A stretch of DNA of 64,000 nucleotides from Polytrichum commune. Lineage: Eukaryota; Streptophyta; Polytrichopsida; Polytrichales; Polytrichaceae. The position numbers were made by a program, and so were the translations under genes. Within the stretch, counting starts at the first letter, position 1; every line of letters starts with the position of its first letter. The stretch spans positions 14,076,501-14,140,500 of the forward strand of contig OX485808.1 in NCBI GenBank assembly GCA_950295325.1. Reading direction: 5' to 3'. The notes beneath the pieces are model-generated. The model was not told where the DNA came from, did not search any database, and worked only from the letters and a program-made list of their open reading frames with translations. Shown piece by piece: positions 1 to 9,765 of the stretch.

Positions 1-1
1 A

Positions 2-778
2 GACACGCATGAGGAAGACGACACCGACTACGACTACTTGGTACATGATGCCGACATTAACGATTTGGTCATTCCGTCCTCGAACGTCGAGAGCCTTGCA
101 GGCAACGACGATAGCGATGAAGGTTTAGGAAATGGGAAGGCATTGCAAGTCAAAATGGCAGAGCTAGAAGTGGAGCTTTTAACCGCAAAACGTGCACTGT
201 TGCGAACTCAGAGTGCACAACATGCGCAATCATCCGGAGGTGCAATTGCTGAGAGGGATGCAACTCTACGGAGCTACACATCTGAGCAACGGAGTCGGAG
301 GCGTCGGATAGCAAAACAACAACAAGACGAGGTACTTGTGAGGGAGCAACGCGGCAAGAAAAGGTATACTGTAGAGGTAGATATGAAAGGCAACCCTTGT
401 GGTCAAAACCGCTCATTGTGGCTAACCTACTTGAGGGGACATTCACAAGATGTGGATTTCAGTTAGAACAACTATAACGCACATAAGACCTCCATGTTAT
501 TAAACATAAAGCAACATGTAGACAACGCGTTTGAATACGAGGGAGGTTTGGGGCAAGTCACGGAGGAAGCCTTCCATGCAACTTTGAAAGGGCAGTTAAG
601 AATCAAAAGATACCAACTGAAGAAGGCATTACAAGAAAGGAAGACAAAACCGAAACACATTCGGCAGGACCACTGGTTAAATTTGTCTCGGTTAATATCG
701 GAGGACCGCAAGTTGAAAGAGGCCGAGCAGTTGAAGACAAATCGTGCGCAGGTGAAGAGGCCATCGGTGGCGGGCTGA
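2..778 (+). pseudogene. CACTA transposase-associated protein (Ptta/En/Spm-like), interrupted by TAG
   Basis: The frame is open from the window edge, so the true start is upstream. It runs through an acidic region (DTHEEDDTDYDY), a coiled basic stretch (RSRRRRIAKQQQDEVLVREQ) and the block KGNPCGQNRSLWLTYLRG. A TAG stop at 464-466 breaks it, and the same frame then resumes with NNYNAHKTSMLLNIKQHV and ends with QDHWLNLSRLISEDRKL and NRAQVKRPSVAG. The order 'polar linker, W-x2-L, NR-x-K-x2-S' matches the plant transposase_24/Ptta family by memory of the family. The reading frame is conserved on both sides of the single stop, so recent inactivation is likely; read-through is possible but less so. 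The frame closes at 776-778, probably just past a 5' splice site. Confidence 0.7.
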
Positions 779-894
779 AATGAAGAAGACTTGATAACAT
801 CTGAACTATGAAGTTTTCATGTGAATAGGTTTTTTTAAGTTCATTGTATCAATATGCAGGAGTCACTAATGCAAGGGTGGGAAGTCATCTATGA

Positions 895-1548
895 TCACAG
901 AGTTCAGACCTAGAGAGGGCGCCAACCCAGTCGGAGATCGAAGCAGAGCTTCAATCGCGGAGGGAAGAGGCAAAACAAAGGGCAGGCACGAGCCACATAT
1001 CCTCCGGATCTCGGGGACAAGCCAGAGTGGACCTTAGCTCTCATTCAAACCGCGTCTCGAACGCGGGTGAGGATCATGACATGCATAAGCGGATGCTAGG
1101 GTTCGAGGAGAGTATGAAACTTATTATGGCTGCTCTAAAAATTGGGGGAGTGGAGACGACACAAACCGTGAAGGACAACATTGGAAGGGTGGAGAGCTTA
1201 GACATTGCAAAGGATGACATTGGAGGGGTAGAGAGCTTGGACACCGCGAATGATGACATTAGAGGGGTGGAGAACTTATCCACCGCGAAAGAGGACATTG
1301 GAGGGATGGAGAACTTATCTACCGCGAAGGAGAATACTGGAGGGGTGGAGAGCACGGAGACCCCACAGGAGAAAACAGGAGGGTTGGACAGTTCAAAAAC
1401 CTTGGAAAAGATCATTGGAGCAGTGCACGGAGATAGTAACGTGAAAAACTCTTCGTTAGAACGTGCCCCCGCATACACTCTTACAGTAGTAATGGAATTT
1501 GATAATATAATATCTAGTAGTAGTGATGGTTTGCAATGTAATGACTAG
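895..1548 (+). pseudogene. CACTA-encoded linker exon with six 13-residue repeats
   Basis: Open from just after a tga at 892-894, with a plausible 3' splice site (gatcacag) at about 893-900. It begins SQSSDLERAPTQSEIEAELQ, a charged segment like the one that follows the transposase-associated block in plant CACTA genes, and continues RREEAKQRAGTSHISSGSRG. Residues encoded by 1171-1404 are six tandem 13-mers of the type K-x-D-I-G-G-V-E-S/N-L-x-T-A. The C-terminus runs into the palindrome array and stops at 1546-1548. No enzymatic motif is visible. It is probably the middle of the same transposon gene as the 2-778 block; the gene model is inferred. Confidence 0.5.
1171..1404 (+). repeat. 39-bp coding tandem repeat, six units
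   Basis: Six in-frame 39-bp units, each encoding 13 residues (for example KDDIGGVESLDTA, then NDDIRGVENLSTA). Later units drift (QEKTGGLDSSKTL) but keep the 13-residue register, so length was preserved while residues changed. Confidence 0.9.
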
Positions 1549-1839
1549 TTGTAGTCATGACTGAAAATGCGAGGACTGGCAGTAGTCATATTAGAGATAT
1601 AATGACCAGTAATAGTCATTTAGAAAAAGTAATGACTAGTAGTAGTCATTTTGGTTGAGCTAATACACTCTTACAGTAGTAATGGAATTTGATAATATAA
1701 TGTCTAGTAGTAGTCATGGTTAGCAATATAATGGCTAGTCGTAGTCATGCCTGAAAATGCCAGGAATGGTAGTAGTTATATTGGAGATATAATTACCAGT
1801 AATAGTCATTTAGAAAAAATAATGACTAGTATTAGTCAT
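1480..1839. repeat. Phased array of 18-bp near-palindromes in two ~190-bp tandem blocks
   Basis: Consensus ATGACTAGTAGTAGTCAT. Copies start at 1510, 1541, 1572, 1602 and 1632, and again at 1700, 1731, 1762, 1792 and 1822, so each group of five is spaced 30-31 bp apart. A degenerate copy (CTTACAGTAGTAATGG) leads each block at about 1480 and 1670. The best copy is 1632-1649. The two groups are a direct duplication with a 190-bp period. The same TAGTCAT/TGACTA words recur, irregularly spaced, toward the 3' terminus at 3950-4870. Confidence 0.85.
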
Positions 1840-1908
1840 TTTGGCCGGGCTAAATGCAGACTATGCCGAAAATATTGATTAATTTTCCTTCATGGAGGTT
1901 AAGGTTGA

Positions 1909-2304
1909 TTGAATGAAATAACAATGACCAAAGAAAAAAAATTGCAGAATAGGGAGAAAACGACAGTCCAACCTGAAAAGAAGAGCCAGGGAGCAGCTAT
2001 AATAGAAAAGGATGATGGAAAAGAAAGCGACACAATATCACAACATGAGGAGCAACGAAAAGGTCGAAGGAAGAGAGCCCGCATCTCGGAGGTGGAAAAA
2101 CTCCAAATTGCAGGAGCGCTGCAGGTGAGTCCGACTAAACTAAGGGCAGCTGCGGGGGAGCAGAAGAGGCCACGGACGAAGTTTGCGCAACATAGAGCTC
2201 CGAAAGGGAATGTGGGAAGCGCGAAAGTAGCCGAGGTGGTTGATGGCCGTCGGAAACAAGAGGGAGGAGCCTCAAAAAATGTAAACATCCTAACCTCACA
2301 TTGA
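1909..2304 (+). CDS. Lysine/arginine-rich ORF in the CACTA element, function unknown
   Basis: 131 codons, strongly basic, low complexity, with nuclear-localisation-like clusters (GRRKRAR, EQKRPRTK). No conserved domain recognised. It lies between the palindrome array and the DUF8039-like exon on the same strand, so it may be an internal exon of the same transposon protein, a nuclear DNA-binding linker. Whether it is translated as shown is unknown; the ATG at its start need not be used. An intron would be needed to reach the next exon at 2391. Confidence 0.35.
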   Translation: MNEITMTKEKKLQNREKTTVQPEKKSQGAAIIEKDDGKESDTISQHEEQRKGRRKRARISEVEKLQIAGALQVSPTKLRAAAGEQKRPRTKFAQHRAPKGNVGSAKVAEVVDGRRKQEGGASKNVNILTSH

Positions 2305-2390
2305 CCTTGTTTATAGCTTTCCGGCATCAACTATGTGTTATTGCATGTCGCATTCGAAAGTTTTTAATGTAAGTGTTGTTTACAATGCAG

Positions 2391-2702
2391 GAAGTCATAG
2401 TGATCGGGGAATCCTCCTCTACATTCTCCGTAGATGATGTTGTGGAAATTATGGGATATGGGGTAGGTGAGAAAGGTAAATTGGTTGCACACGGGAAGGT
2501 GAGAAACGTGCAAGGATGAACGGTGCATGGAGTTCCAATTTACGAAGGATGTGTGTCCGTGGAGGTAGCCAGAAGTGAAGAAGATGAACATGTATTTTTT
2601 AGAAGTGTGGAAATGAACGATTCATCCATACGAAAGATTGGGAAAGCCGTTGGGAATTTCATCTTGTGGCCGACGGAGTTTCTACGCCATGCATGTCTGT
2701 AG
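2391..2702 (+). pseudogene. DUF8039-like terminal exon of CACTA gene, TGA-interrupted
   Basis: A pyrimidine tract and tacaatgcag at 2381-2390 give a clear 3' splice site. The frame then reads EVIVIGESSSTFSVDDVVEI, continues GKLVAHGKVRNVQG, hits TGA at 2517-2519, resumes TVHGVPIYEGCVSVEVARS, and ends KIGKAVGNFILWPTEFLRHA before TAG at 2700-2702. The pattern 'V-A-x-G-x-V, HGVP, G-x-V-x-V, A-x-G-x-x-I-x-WP' matches, from memory, the DUF8039 domain found at the end of plant CACTA accessory proteins. The single stop replaces a residue in the turn before HGVP. With the TAG at 464, it makes this copy unable to encode the full protein. Confidence 0.7.
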
Positions 2703-2924
2703 TTGTAGTTCAGTATATAAAATATATGTTGGGTATAGGGTAGAGAGTGTGGAATAACAATCTGCAAAGAGCTGTGAGACTTTGCTTTGCGGACGAGACG
2801 TAGATGTGCAACGTATCCTACTGAAATACCGACAAGGCATTGAATATGCTTTGTCATCTGTTGTAGTGAATTTTATCAATATATCGACGAAACATATTCA
2901 TATTATGTTTTGCAGCAAGTGATG

Positions 2925-3890
2925 GCACTCAGTGTTAACAGTCGTACTGTCGCGCACCTCTCCATGAGGAGTGCCCGCAACACCATGGGCACAAGGGGGA
3001 CCCCGGAGTGACACCCGGGACTTGTGGCGCCATTGGTGAGAGGGCCCAAGTATTCTTGGTGTGGGTGAGGGCCCCGGGCGTTGAGAACGCCTCTCACCCA
3101 CGGGGACTAAGAGTCATGAGGGTAAGGCCATAAGTTTTGAGGAGCTTATGGCGGTGGAATTCTAGAATGCTAAGGAACACCTCAATCGGAGGTGCTAGCT
3201 AGGAGATATGGCCATTTGAGTGGGGCGCTGTCCCGGGACAGCACCCTGGGACAGCAGTGACCTGGGAGTGGTGCCCGGGACTGCCAAGGTTTGAAGAGCC
3301 ATAACTTCATCAATACTTGCCCGAATGAGGCAAGCAAGGGGTCCATTGGCATCTACGGAAAGAGTAGGTGACGATAGAGTGGTCGCTTGAGAGCATCAGA
3401 CATCATATGTAGAAGTTATTGTGGTCTGAAGCTGCTGGGGGGGTTCTAGCCCCAGCGGCTAAGGGAAAATGTCCACTTGGCCCCAACCCTTGTAGAGAGA
3501 CAAAAGGATACTTGATGGTGGGGTAGGGGCCCCGCCCAAAGTCCTAGAGGCTTATATGGGTGAGGCGGCTTAGCCGACCGACCCCCCCGGAGCATACTTG
3601 GCAATGTGCTCCGGGTAGTTGTAGTGTTGTTTTGGCAACACGATGATCAACTTAAGAGTGGACTTCCATGGATGGAAGTCCACCTTAGCCATTGGCTACC
3701 TACAAAGGGGAGAGTCCCGAATGCATGTGTAGGAGGGTTTGGTGACCTAGCCATGAGCTTGAAGGTCCGCGGTTTTGGGAGCTAACCATGCATGTGCGTG
3801 GGATGTGCAGGTTAGCGCTCATGGCACTTGCTAGGTTGGAAAGGCGGTCAAGCTAGGTGAAGGAAAACTAGCAAGGGTTGCGACACGTAC
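2925..3890. other. GC-rich, hairpin-rich block inside the CACTA element
   Basis: Much richer in G+C than both flanks, with abrupt edges. It contains several strong stem-loops: 3658-3683 is a 26-nt near-perfect palindrome (12-bp arms, 2-nt centre), and others are at about 3589-3618 (GGAGCAT...ATGTGCTCC), 3625-3642 (GTGTTG...CAACAC) and 3230-3262 (CTGTCCCGGGACAG). No long ORF; a short one starts at 2922 after a possible splice acceptor. It may be a nested solo LTR or a captured fragment; no TG...CA ends with a matching duplication were found. Confidence 0.4.
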
Positions 3891-3939
3891 TATGATGTGC
3901 ATTGTCTTAATGCAATGTCTATATGATATTACATCATGG

Positions 3940-4875
3940 AACTCAATGTTTAGTCATGCATTGTAGTCAAGTAATCCCCACTGATGACTACGCCTAGTTT
4001 CCTTATAGAAGAAAATTCATGAATGCAAAACGCAATGTTCTTTCAAAATGTTACTATTCGTAGTCATGTGCGGAGACCATATCCAGTCAGTAAAATGAGC
4101 ATATGTATTCAAATGTAATTGTAGTGCATCATTGAAATATTTTGACTATGCTTAGTCACATATTGTTGTAAGGTGTTCAAATATGATAACTACGTTTTCC
4201 AATATGTTGGTGCGCAAAATGTTTGTTCATGATGACAATGTGTAGTCACCATGTACACAGCAAAAACGTAATCGTTATTTTTGTAAATTTCGTTGATTTT
4301 GATAATAATACTACTTATTGACAAACATAATGACTACATATAATGACCTAAATTCAAACAGTAACTACTACACAAACATATTCACCAGCCTCTCAAAATG
4401 TAAAGCTTCAAATGAATATAATTTTGGGAAGAAATCATGTAACAGATGACTATTATTAGTTGCAGCATGACTAAATGCAGTTATTAATGAAAAAATGCAC
4501 TTCACGAATTAACAATGCCAGAAAAAACCGTGTAATCATGCAATTACAAAACATCATCACTTACAGTCATGTAGTGATCACTAATTCCAATCAAATGACA
4601 TTACTACACATGACTATATATAGACACACATCAATAACTAAATATAATGAAAAATGACAAGGCGTTGAGGGGCAGCCCAAAACGAGGTCCCAAAACCCCA
4701 TGGGGAACACTTCATGGGGAACAACAACTGTCCGATATAACCGTAGTCATTTTGTCTAGAGCGACTGGTCCGACATGACCAGGTTGAGGACTATAAATGG
4801 TGCTAGTCATCAGTGGACTTTACTACCGGATTTAGTCAGAAACCCCAGTCATTTTTTCGTGTTCTCCTTGTAGTG
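3940..4875. repeat. CACTA 3' subterminal repeat region and terminal inverted repeat
   Basis: Dispersed TAGTCA/TGACTA words in both orientations (for example near 3953, 3985, 4059, 4146, 4235, 4332, 4447, 4747, 4804, 4834). The region ends in the CACTA-type terminus at 4866-4875. Such subterminal motifs bind the element's accessory protein in known En/Spm elements. Confidence 0.7.
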
Positions 4876-5068
4876 TCAATAAATCATGTCTAGACTGAAG
4901 ACATCAAACAATGTTTTTTTTCTCTACCTACTATTCTCAAACCTATTTTAGATTGAAAGAATTAGATAAATTGATGCATTATATGGTACCCTTATTTTTT
5001 TGTACACAAAAATTTGTAATTGAAGAAGTGCTTCATTATATCGAAGAATTGTATAAATTTTCTCACAA

Positions 5069-5728
5069 ATGAATAAAAAATACCCTACATTCTTTCTCAC
5101 ATGGTTTAATAAATTTTCGCGAGTGCCCTACCCGGGGTGGCCCCACTTACTATCTACATGCGAACACCCATACCTAAAAGGGCTTAGAATTGCAAGACGT
5201 AACAAAGCAGTACACCTTATCACCCAGACACTACAAGCCAATAAAAACACCAGATTCCTTACCATGGTCAATGCATATCATCTCAACAATCGCCTACAAG
5301 AACAAACCGTACCAGACTGGCTCCTACGATGCATATGTCAACAACAACCATGCCAATGTCAAGATAAACTTAGACCCGACATCCTATGCATGATTGGAGC
5401 CCCCAACCATATAACATTTCCTATATCGCCATCACCTAACCACACAATACAATTCATTGAATTCACATATTGCCACGACATATTCCCTGAACAAGCCATT
5501 TCACAAAAACACGCCAAATATGACCCACTAAATAACACCATCCAGAATAATGGCTGGAAAACCAACCCCATCATAACAATCACGGCAGGAGTAAGAGGAG
5601 CCATACACGAACACTCCATTAAAAAACTCACAGAATTAAAAATCCCAAAATCAAACATCAAAAAACTCATGAAAGACATACACCAAAATGCCATTAAATA
5701 CCTCACCTATTTAGTATTAAACAAATGA
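5069..5728 (+). pseudogene. Non-LTR retrotransposon ORF2 C-terminus (5'-truncated copy 1)
   Basis: 219 codons open without a stop, aligning in translation with the 8515-9516 copy from about residue 24 (WPHLLSTCEHP against TWLHVLLKCKH). It lacks all reverse transcriptase motifs, so it is the truncated 3' end of a LINE-like element. Recognisable pieces: the last Cys and His of a CCHC knuckle, RRNKAV (the R-H-N motif, here RRN), a C-x-C-x4-C-x-C cluster in CICQQQPCQC, KLRPDILC, and IQFIEFTYCHD. The spacing PD...(E) suggests a PD-(D/E)XK restriction-like endonuclease as in R2-type elements; this is inference. The downstream 3' UTR ends in a pyrimidine tail near 5930. Confidence 0.65.
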
Positions 5729-5935
5729 AAACTAGACAACAAACATACATTGGTGCCCCCAGCATAACAACAACGGACTACTAGTGACTCATCAGAGCCC
5801 ACCTCCCCAAAGGAGGCATAAAACCATATACTGCATCACGGAATACTGTGATCAGTATAAGGCCAACGGGCTCGAAGTCACGCCGGTATGCCAATACGGG
5901 CGTTCTTTTTTCTTTTTTCTTTTGCTTGTAGTTGT
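5105..5935 (+). mobile_element. 5'-truncated non-LTR retrotransposon, copy 1
   Basis: Comprises the coding remnant plus a roughly 200-bp 3' UTR. The UTR shares GAGGCATAAAACC, ACGGGCTC and ACGGGCGTTC followed by a CTTTT-rich tail with the copy near 30.42-30.55 kb. The tail is T/C-rich rather than poly(A). The left boundary is where similarity to copy 2 begins, in AT-rich sequence. Confidence 0.6.
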
Positions 5936-8514
5936 CAAAATATATTACTAGAATAAATAAGGTTGTGATAAGCCTACAAGGTTGGTCCGTAGTGGGAGAA
6001 GAGTTATCCCATATTGTTTTATGACCCAAGTTTAAAATGAGCAATAAAGGGCAAGGCACATGGTGGAAGAGACCATCTCACTCCACGCATTGTTCATATG
6101 CCTTTGTGTATGTGTATATGCTTGTCCAAAACGATCTATGGTCTTATTGACTTCCAATAATAGCTAGGGGTGAAGCTCCTCTCAATCATGCTATGTATTG
6201 ATTGATGTTAACTCTCTATTGGATTTGCATACCATCATAGAGTGTGCGCAAGCAAAATGTTTTGGGAACTTTGTCTTTGGCGGCAGGGGGGGGGATGAAT
6301 AAGATGAATTTGTTGTAATAACACGTGTTGGTGTTCATACTTTATGTGGTACTTTAGTGTAGCTTTAAGCCTAAATAATTTCATATAGCAACTACAATAG
6401 GAAAAAAAACAATCAACATGTCTTGCTACTATAGTAACATATATTAAAGATTGTCAAGGGTGTATGTAAATTAACACAAGGTAACATAATTGCACATATC
6501 AATGTATATGTTGCATACAAGTGAGACTTCACTAATGTATCAACAACAAGCCGCATGTTAAGAGGGAGAATTATTAATATTTTCTCAACATGGAAAGCTC
6601 TATATGACAACTCTATAGATGAGTGGATGTAAAAAGGATGCTAAATGTCCCCTTTTATTTTCTTATGAGAGAGAGTGATCTTGTTGTTGCCTACATATGC
6701 TAACAAGCTTTGTTGCAAAATTATTCGCGACATATTCAAATGGGACATCGTTAACATAAAGCAATCTGCTACCATTATCACGAATAGTACATAGAACATC
6801 AATTAAAAGCGGGAATCATGTACCAAGTAGTTTAGACGTTTAGACTCATTGGATAAAGGAAAGCTTCAAGTTCAATTGTCCTCGAATGGAGAATTTAAGA
6901 AATCATTTTTTGTACATATACCTAAGATCAAGCAAAGTCTTAGTTAGAAAAACATTAAGAGCATCATCTTGCACATGTGTGCCCAAAGTATAAAAAATGA
7001 TTAAAAAATAAACTCAATCAAGTGATAATGGAATAAATGGATTATTTATCATAAGTAGCGGCTTATGGTTGATACTATCATTCTTCTCGTTGCACGTTTC
7101 AAATGTGTCATGTCATTGGCGTTGAAATTGATAAAACGGGGAACTCTTAGTATTGGTTGTTAACACATTGGAAAATGGACCAATTGTTTTTGACAATATT
7201 TTGTGAATTGAGTAATGAGGATCAACACAAGCCTATGTGTTGCAAGTCAAATTTGCATCATATTATAGGATTCTATGAAGTTTTGTAGCCTTTGCACTAC
7301 CAACCAAACGCTATGAGCTATTTGGCATTCTATGGGGCCATCTTTCCCTTGGAAAAGGTTTGTCCAGGTGGAGATAAAACTTCAATGATACTTGACATAG
7401 TTCATTAGGGTGTGGAAAGTATAATTGGACCATTGGAATGGTGTGTTTTAATTTTATTTTGGAACACAAGAAGTGCATGGGCACTTGGCTAGTTTTTTCG
7501 TCAAGTAGAGAAAACATTTCACCACTAGGAATCGAATCGCCAACAACACAATTCGGTTTTAGGTACATCTTCGGTATCATCTGGAAGTTTAGGGTCATCT
7601 CGGACCTACTGGAATGGCATATCTATCTTTCAAGAGGGAAATGGGCCTATGACATTGCCAACACGAGCGAGTTGTTTGCCCAAAGTGGAAGTTTGTGGTT
7701 CACAATCACGTAGATAGATAGTAGAACATAGGATGTGACGTTCTAGCAAGTTGTTTGACTTGTCACAATACATTGAGTTATATAAAATAAGCTTCTACAA
7801 GTCAAATTTTGTATACATACCAATTTGACAAAGGATTTGAATTTGTAGATGTTGGCAAGTCTTTGGACAATTTCTCTTAATATCTTATTAAGTAATAATC
7901 TTCATTTGGAATAGGGGGTTTGCTTTTGGGGGAGGAGATTGTCTTCTTATTAAACACACAAGTTAGAATGTGCAAGTCATGGTATTTCTCTGATTTGAAT
8001 TTTGCATGGTTGATTTGATGACCATTTGTACTATGTGAATGTACAAATATGTGAATGCTTCCAAGGAGTACATATTTGAAGGTTCATGTAATAGGAAAAT
8101 ATTTCTCTAAAAATGTACAATATAACAATGGTGGGGCCATACTAACATGTCATAGGAATTCAAATTTTTTTTCTACATGAATAAGAGTCAACTCCAACTT
8201 CGGAATAAAGAGATGTATACTCTCCTTTCTTAAGCTTCAACTTTCATAATGAATTATGCCATATCAACACCAACCAATCTTTGGAAAGACATTGTCCCTA
8301 GTTGGATCCTCCCTCACCATTGCACATGTCCCCCTCTCCCATGCCACTGACTCACTTCATTTTGCCCATATATACTCCCCACCCATGCACCTCCCACTCA
8401 AGCAATCATTCTTCATTACATGGATGTCATATATTGCTATGAAAATTTCATGTAAACAACCATATAGGATTTTTTGGAGAAACATACTTTCTTGATACAA
8501 GTTGTCAAAGTGGC
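5936..8514. other. AT-rich intergenic stretch without recognised gene
   Basis: Only short ORFs; the longest (7438-7713, 91 codons, plus) is open but matches nothing I know. There is a G run at about 6286-6294. No terminal repeats were identified. Sequence just before 8515 may be the diverged upstream part of retrotransposon copy 2. Confidence 0.5.
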
Positions 8515-9516
8515 ATGTTGGAAAGTCCAACCAGTACTTATCCTTGCGGTTGCACTCAATGCAAGAAACGCCAGACAAAGGCCCCATTCGACACCTTGGT
8601 AAATACATCATTAAATATGACAAAAAAACATAACCTATCCCTCATAGCAACCCAAACACACCAATTACACAAATGGCTAGACAACAAAGACATAGACAAA
8701 ACATTATCAAATGATTTTTGGAATAACCCAGTCATCACAGATAGGCAAAAAACATGCCTAGTAAAATTCCGAACCGGACAATATATGGGACATGCTCGGA
8801 AACAACTCTTCTTTGGTAGAAACGTATACCCATCCCATACATGTCCTATTTGTAACTCCCTAGAAGCAGACACATGGCTACATGTACTCCTAAAATGTAA
8901 ACATTAACACATCCATGCGCTCATAACAAATAGACATAACAGAGCGGTATGGGAAATACGCAAACTTCTCGTCTCAAACAAAGTAACAAGACATTACATA
9001 CTTATGAATGCCGGCACATACAATGAACTACCCCAAGAAAACACAGTACCAACATGGTTACTACCATGCACATGCGACACCCAAAGATGCCACTGCAACG
9101 CTAGGCTCAAACCCGACATAATATGCATCTTAGGCCACCCATACGACTCCCCACCACCATAAGCACCTACACCCACAATTACTATACAATTCATTGAATT
9201 TACATACTGCAATGACATATTCTCTGCTGAAACAAGAGAACGAAAAATTACAAAATATCAACCACTCATCAATAATATTATAGCAAGAGGCTGGAACGTA
9301 GCCCCACTTATTGTAATAGCATCAGGGGCCAGAGCCACAACTCACATACCCTCGATGAATGAACTCGAAACAAAGCTTAAACTCCCTACATCACAAATTA
9401 GGAGCACATTCAAACAAATTAATATAATCGCCATACAATACGCACACTCAATATTAATCCATAAAAAACGGATAGAAAATAGACAACCCATCACAGACTT
9501 ACAAAATCATAATTAA
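8515..9516 (+). pseudogene. Non-LTR retrotransposon ORF2 C-terminus (copy 2), two stops
   Basis: One frame of 333 codons with TAA stops at 8905-8907 and 9160-9162, ending at TAA 9514-9516. In order: a helical thumb-like segment (FDTLVNTSLNMTKKHNLSLI), KFRTGQYMGHARKQLFFG, the zinc knuckle CPICNSLEADTWLHVLLKC (C-x2-C-x11-H-x4-C), the first stop, then NRHNRAVWEIRKLL, a C-x-C-x5-C-x-C cluster (CTCDTQRCHC), ARLKPDIICIL, the second stop, IQFIEFTYCND, and a helical tail ending LQNHN. Knuckle, RHN and PD...E occur in the order seen in restriction-like endonuclease non-LTR elements. The upstream RT core is not visible. A dead copy. Confidence 0.7.
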
Positions 9517-9765
9517 AATTAAAAAATTAAAAAATAAACCCAACACACTTTCCCCCCTCCCCTAACCGGTTAACCGGCAAAATCACTACTGTAGTTACTA
9601 ACATAGTGCCTACTCCCTGCAAAGGGTGAAGTAGTATTACATCCAACGCCACTACCTTGGGGTATGGCCACGGATGTCCTACGAACAGACACTTTATTCA
9701 CTCCGGCCCCCTAGGCGGGACCGGAGTTCTTCTTCTTCTTCTGCGGTTGGCGAAAGAAGGGACAT
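9517..9765 (+). other. Probable 3' UTR and pyrimidine tail of retrotransposon copy 2
   Basis: Follows the coding remnant directly and ends near a TTCTTCTTCTTCTTC run at 9728-9742, analogous to the pyrimidine tails of the other copies. Contains a short inverted CCGGTTAACCGG at 9565-9576 and GGCCCCCTAGGCGGGACC. Confidence 0.45.

Larger units (their letters stand above)
1..4875 (+). mobile_element. CACTA (EnSpm) DNA transposon, 3' portion, decayed
   Basis: The right end reads ...CTCCTTGTAGTG at 4864-4875, the reverse complement of the classic plant CACTA terminus CACTACAAG. The left end lies outside the window. Inside are plus-strand coding blocks typical of plant CACTA accessory proteins: an En/Spm-type transposase-associated segment (2-778), a linker exon (895-1548), a basic ORF (1909-2304) and a DUF8039-like exon (2391-2702). 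About 900 bp next to the terminus are rich in TAGTCA/TGACTA words, as expected of subterminal binding sites. Two in-frame stops indicate a non-autonomous copy. The 3-bp target duplication cannot be tested without the left end. Confidence 0.85.

Noticed and set aside
1480-1839. CRISPR-like array (regular repeats with spacers)
   Set aside because: Sites are 18-bp near-palindromes with 12-13-bp gaps conserved between the two blocks, in a plant transposon; no cas genes.
2925-3890. Solo LTR retrotransposon
   Set aside because: No TG...CA ends with matching 5-bp duplication could be found; left as an unexplained GC-rich block.
6831-6900. tRNA-derived SINE-like segment (GCTTCAAGTTCAATTG)
   Set aside because: No A-box/B-box pair at proper spacing and no poly(A)/T tail.
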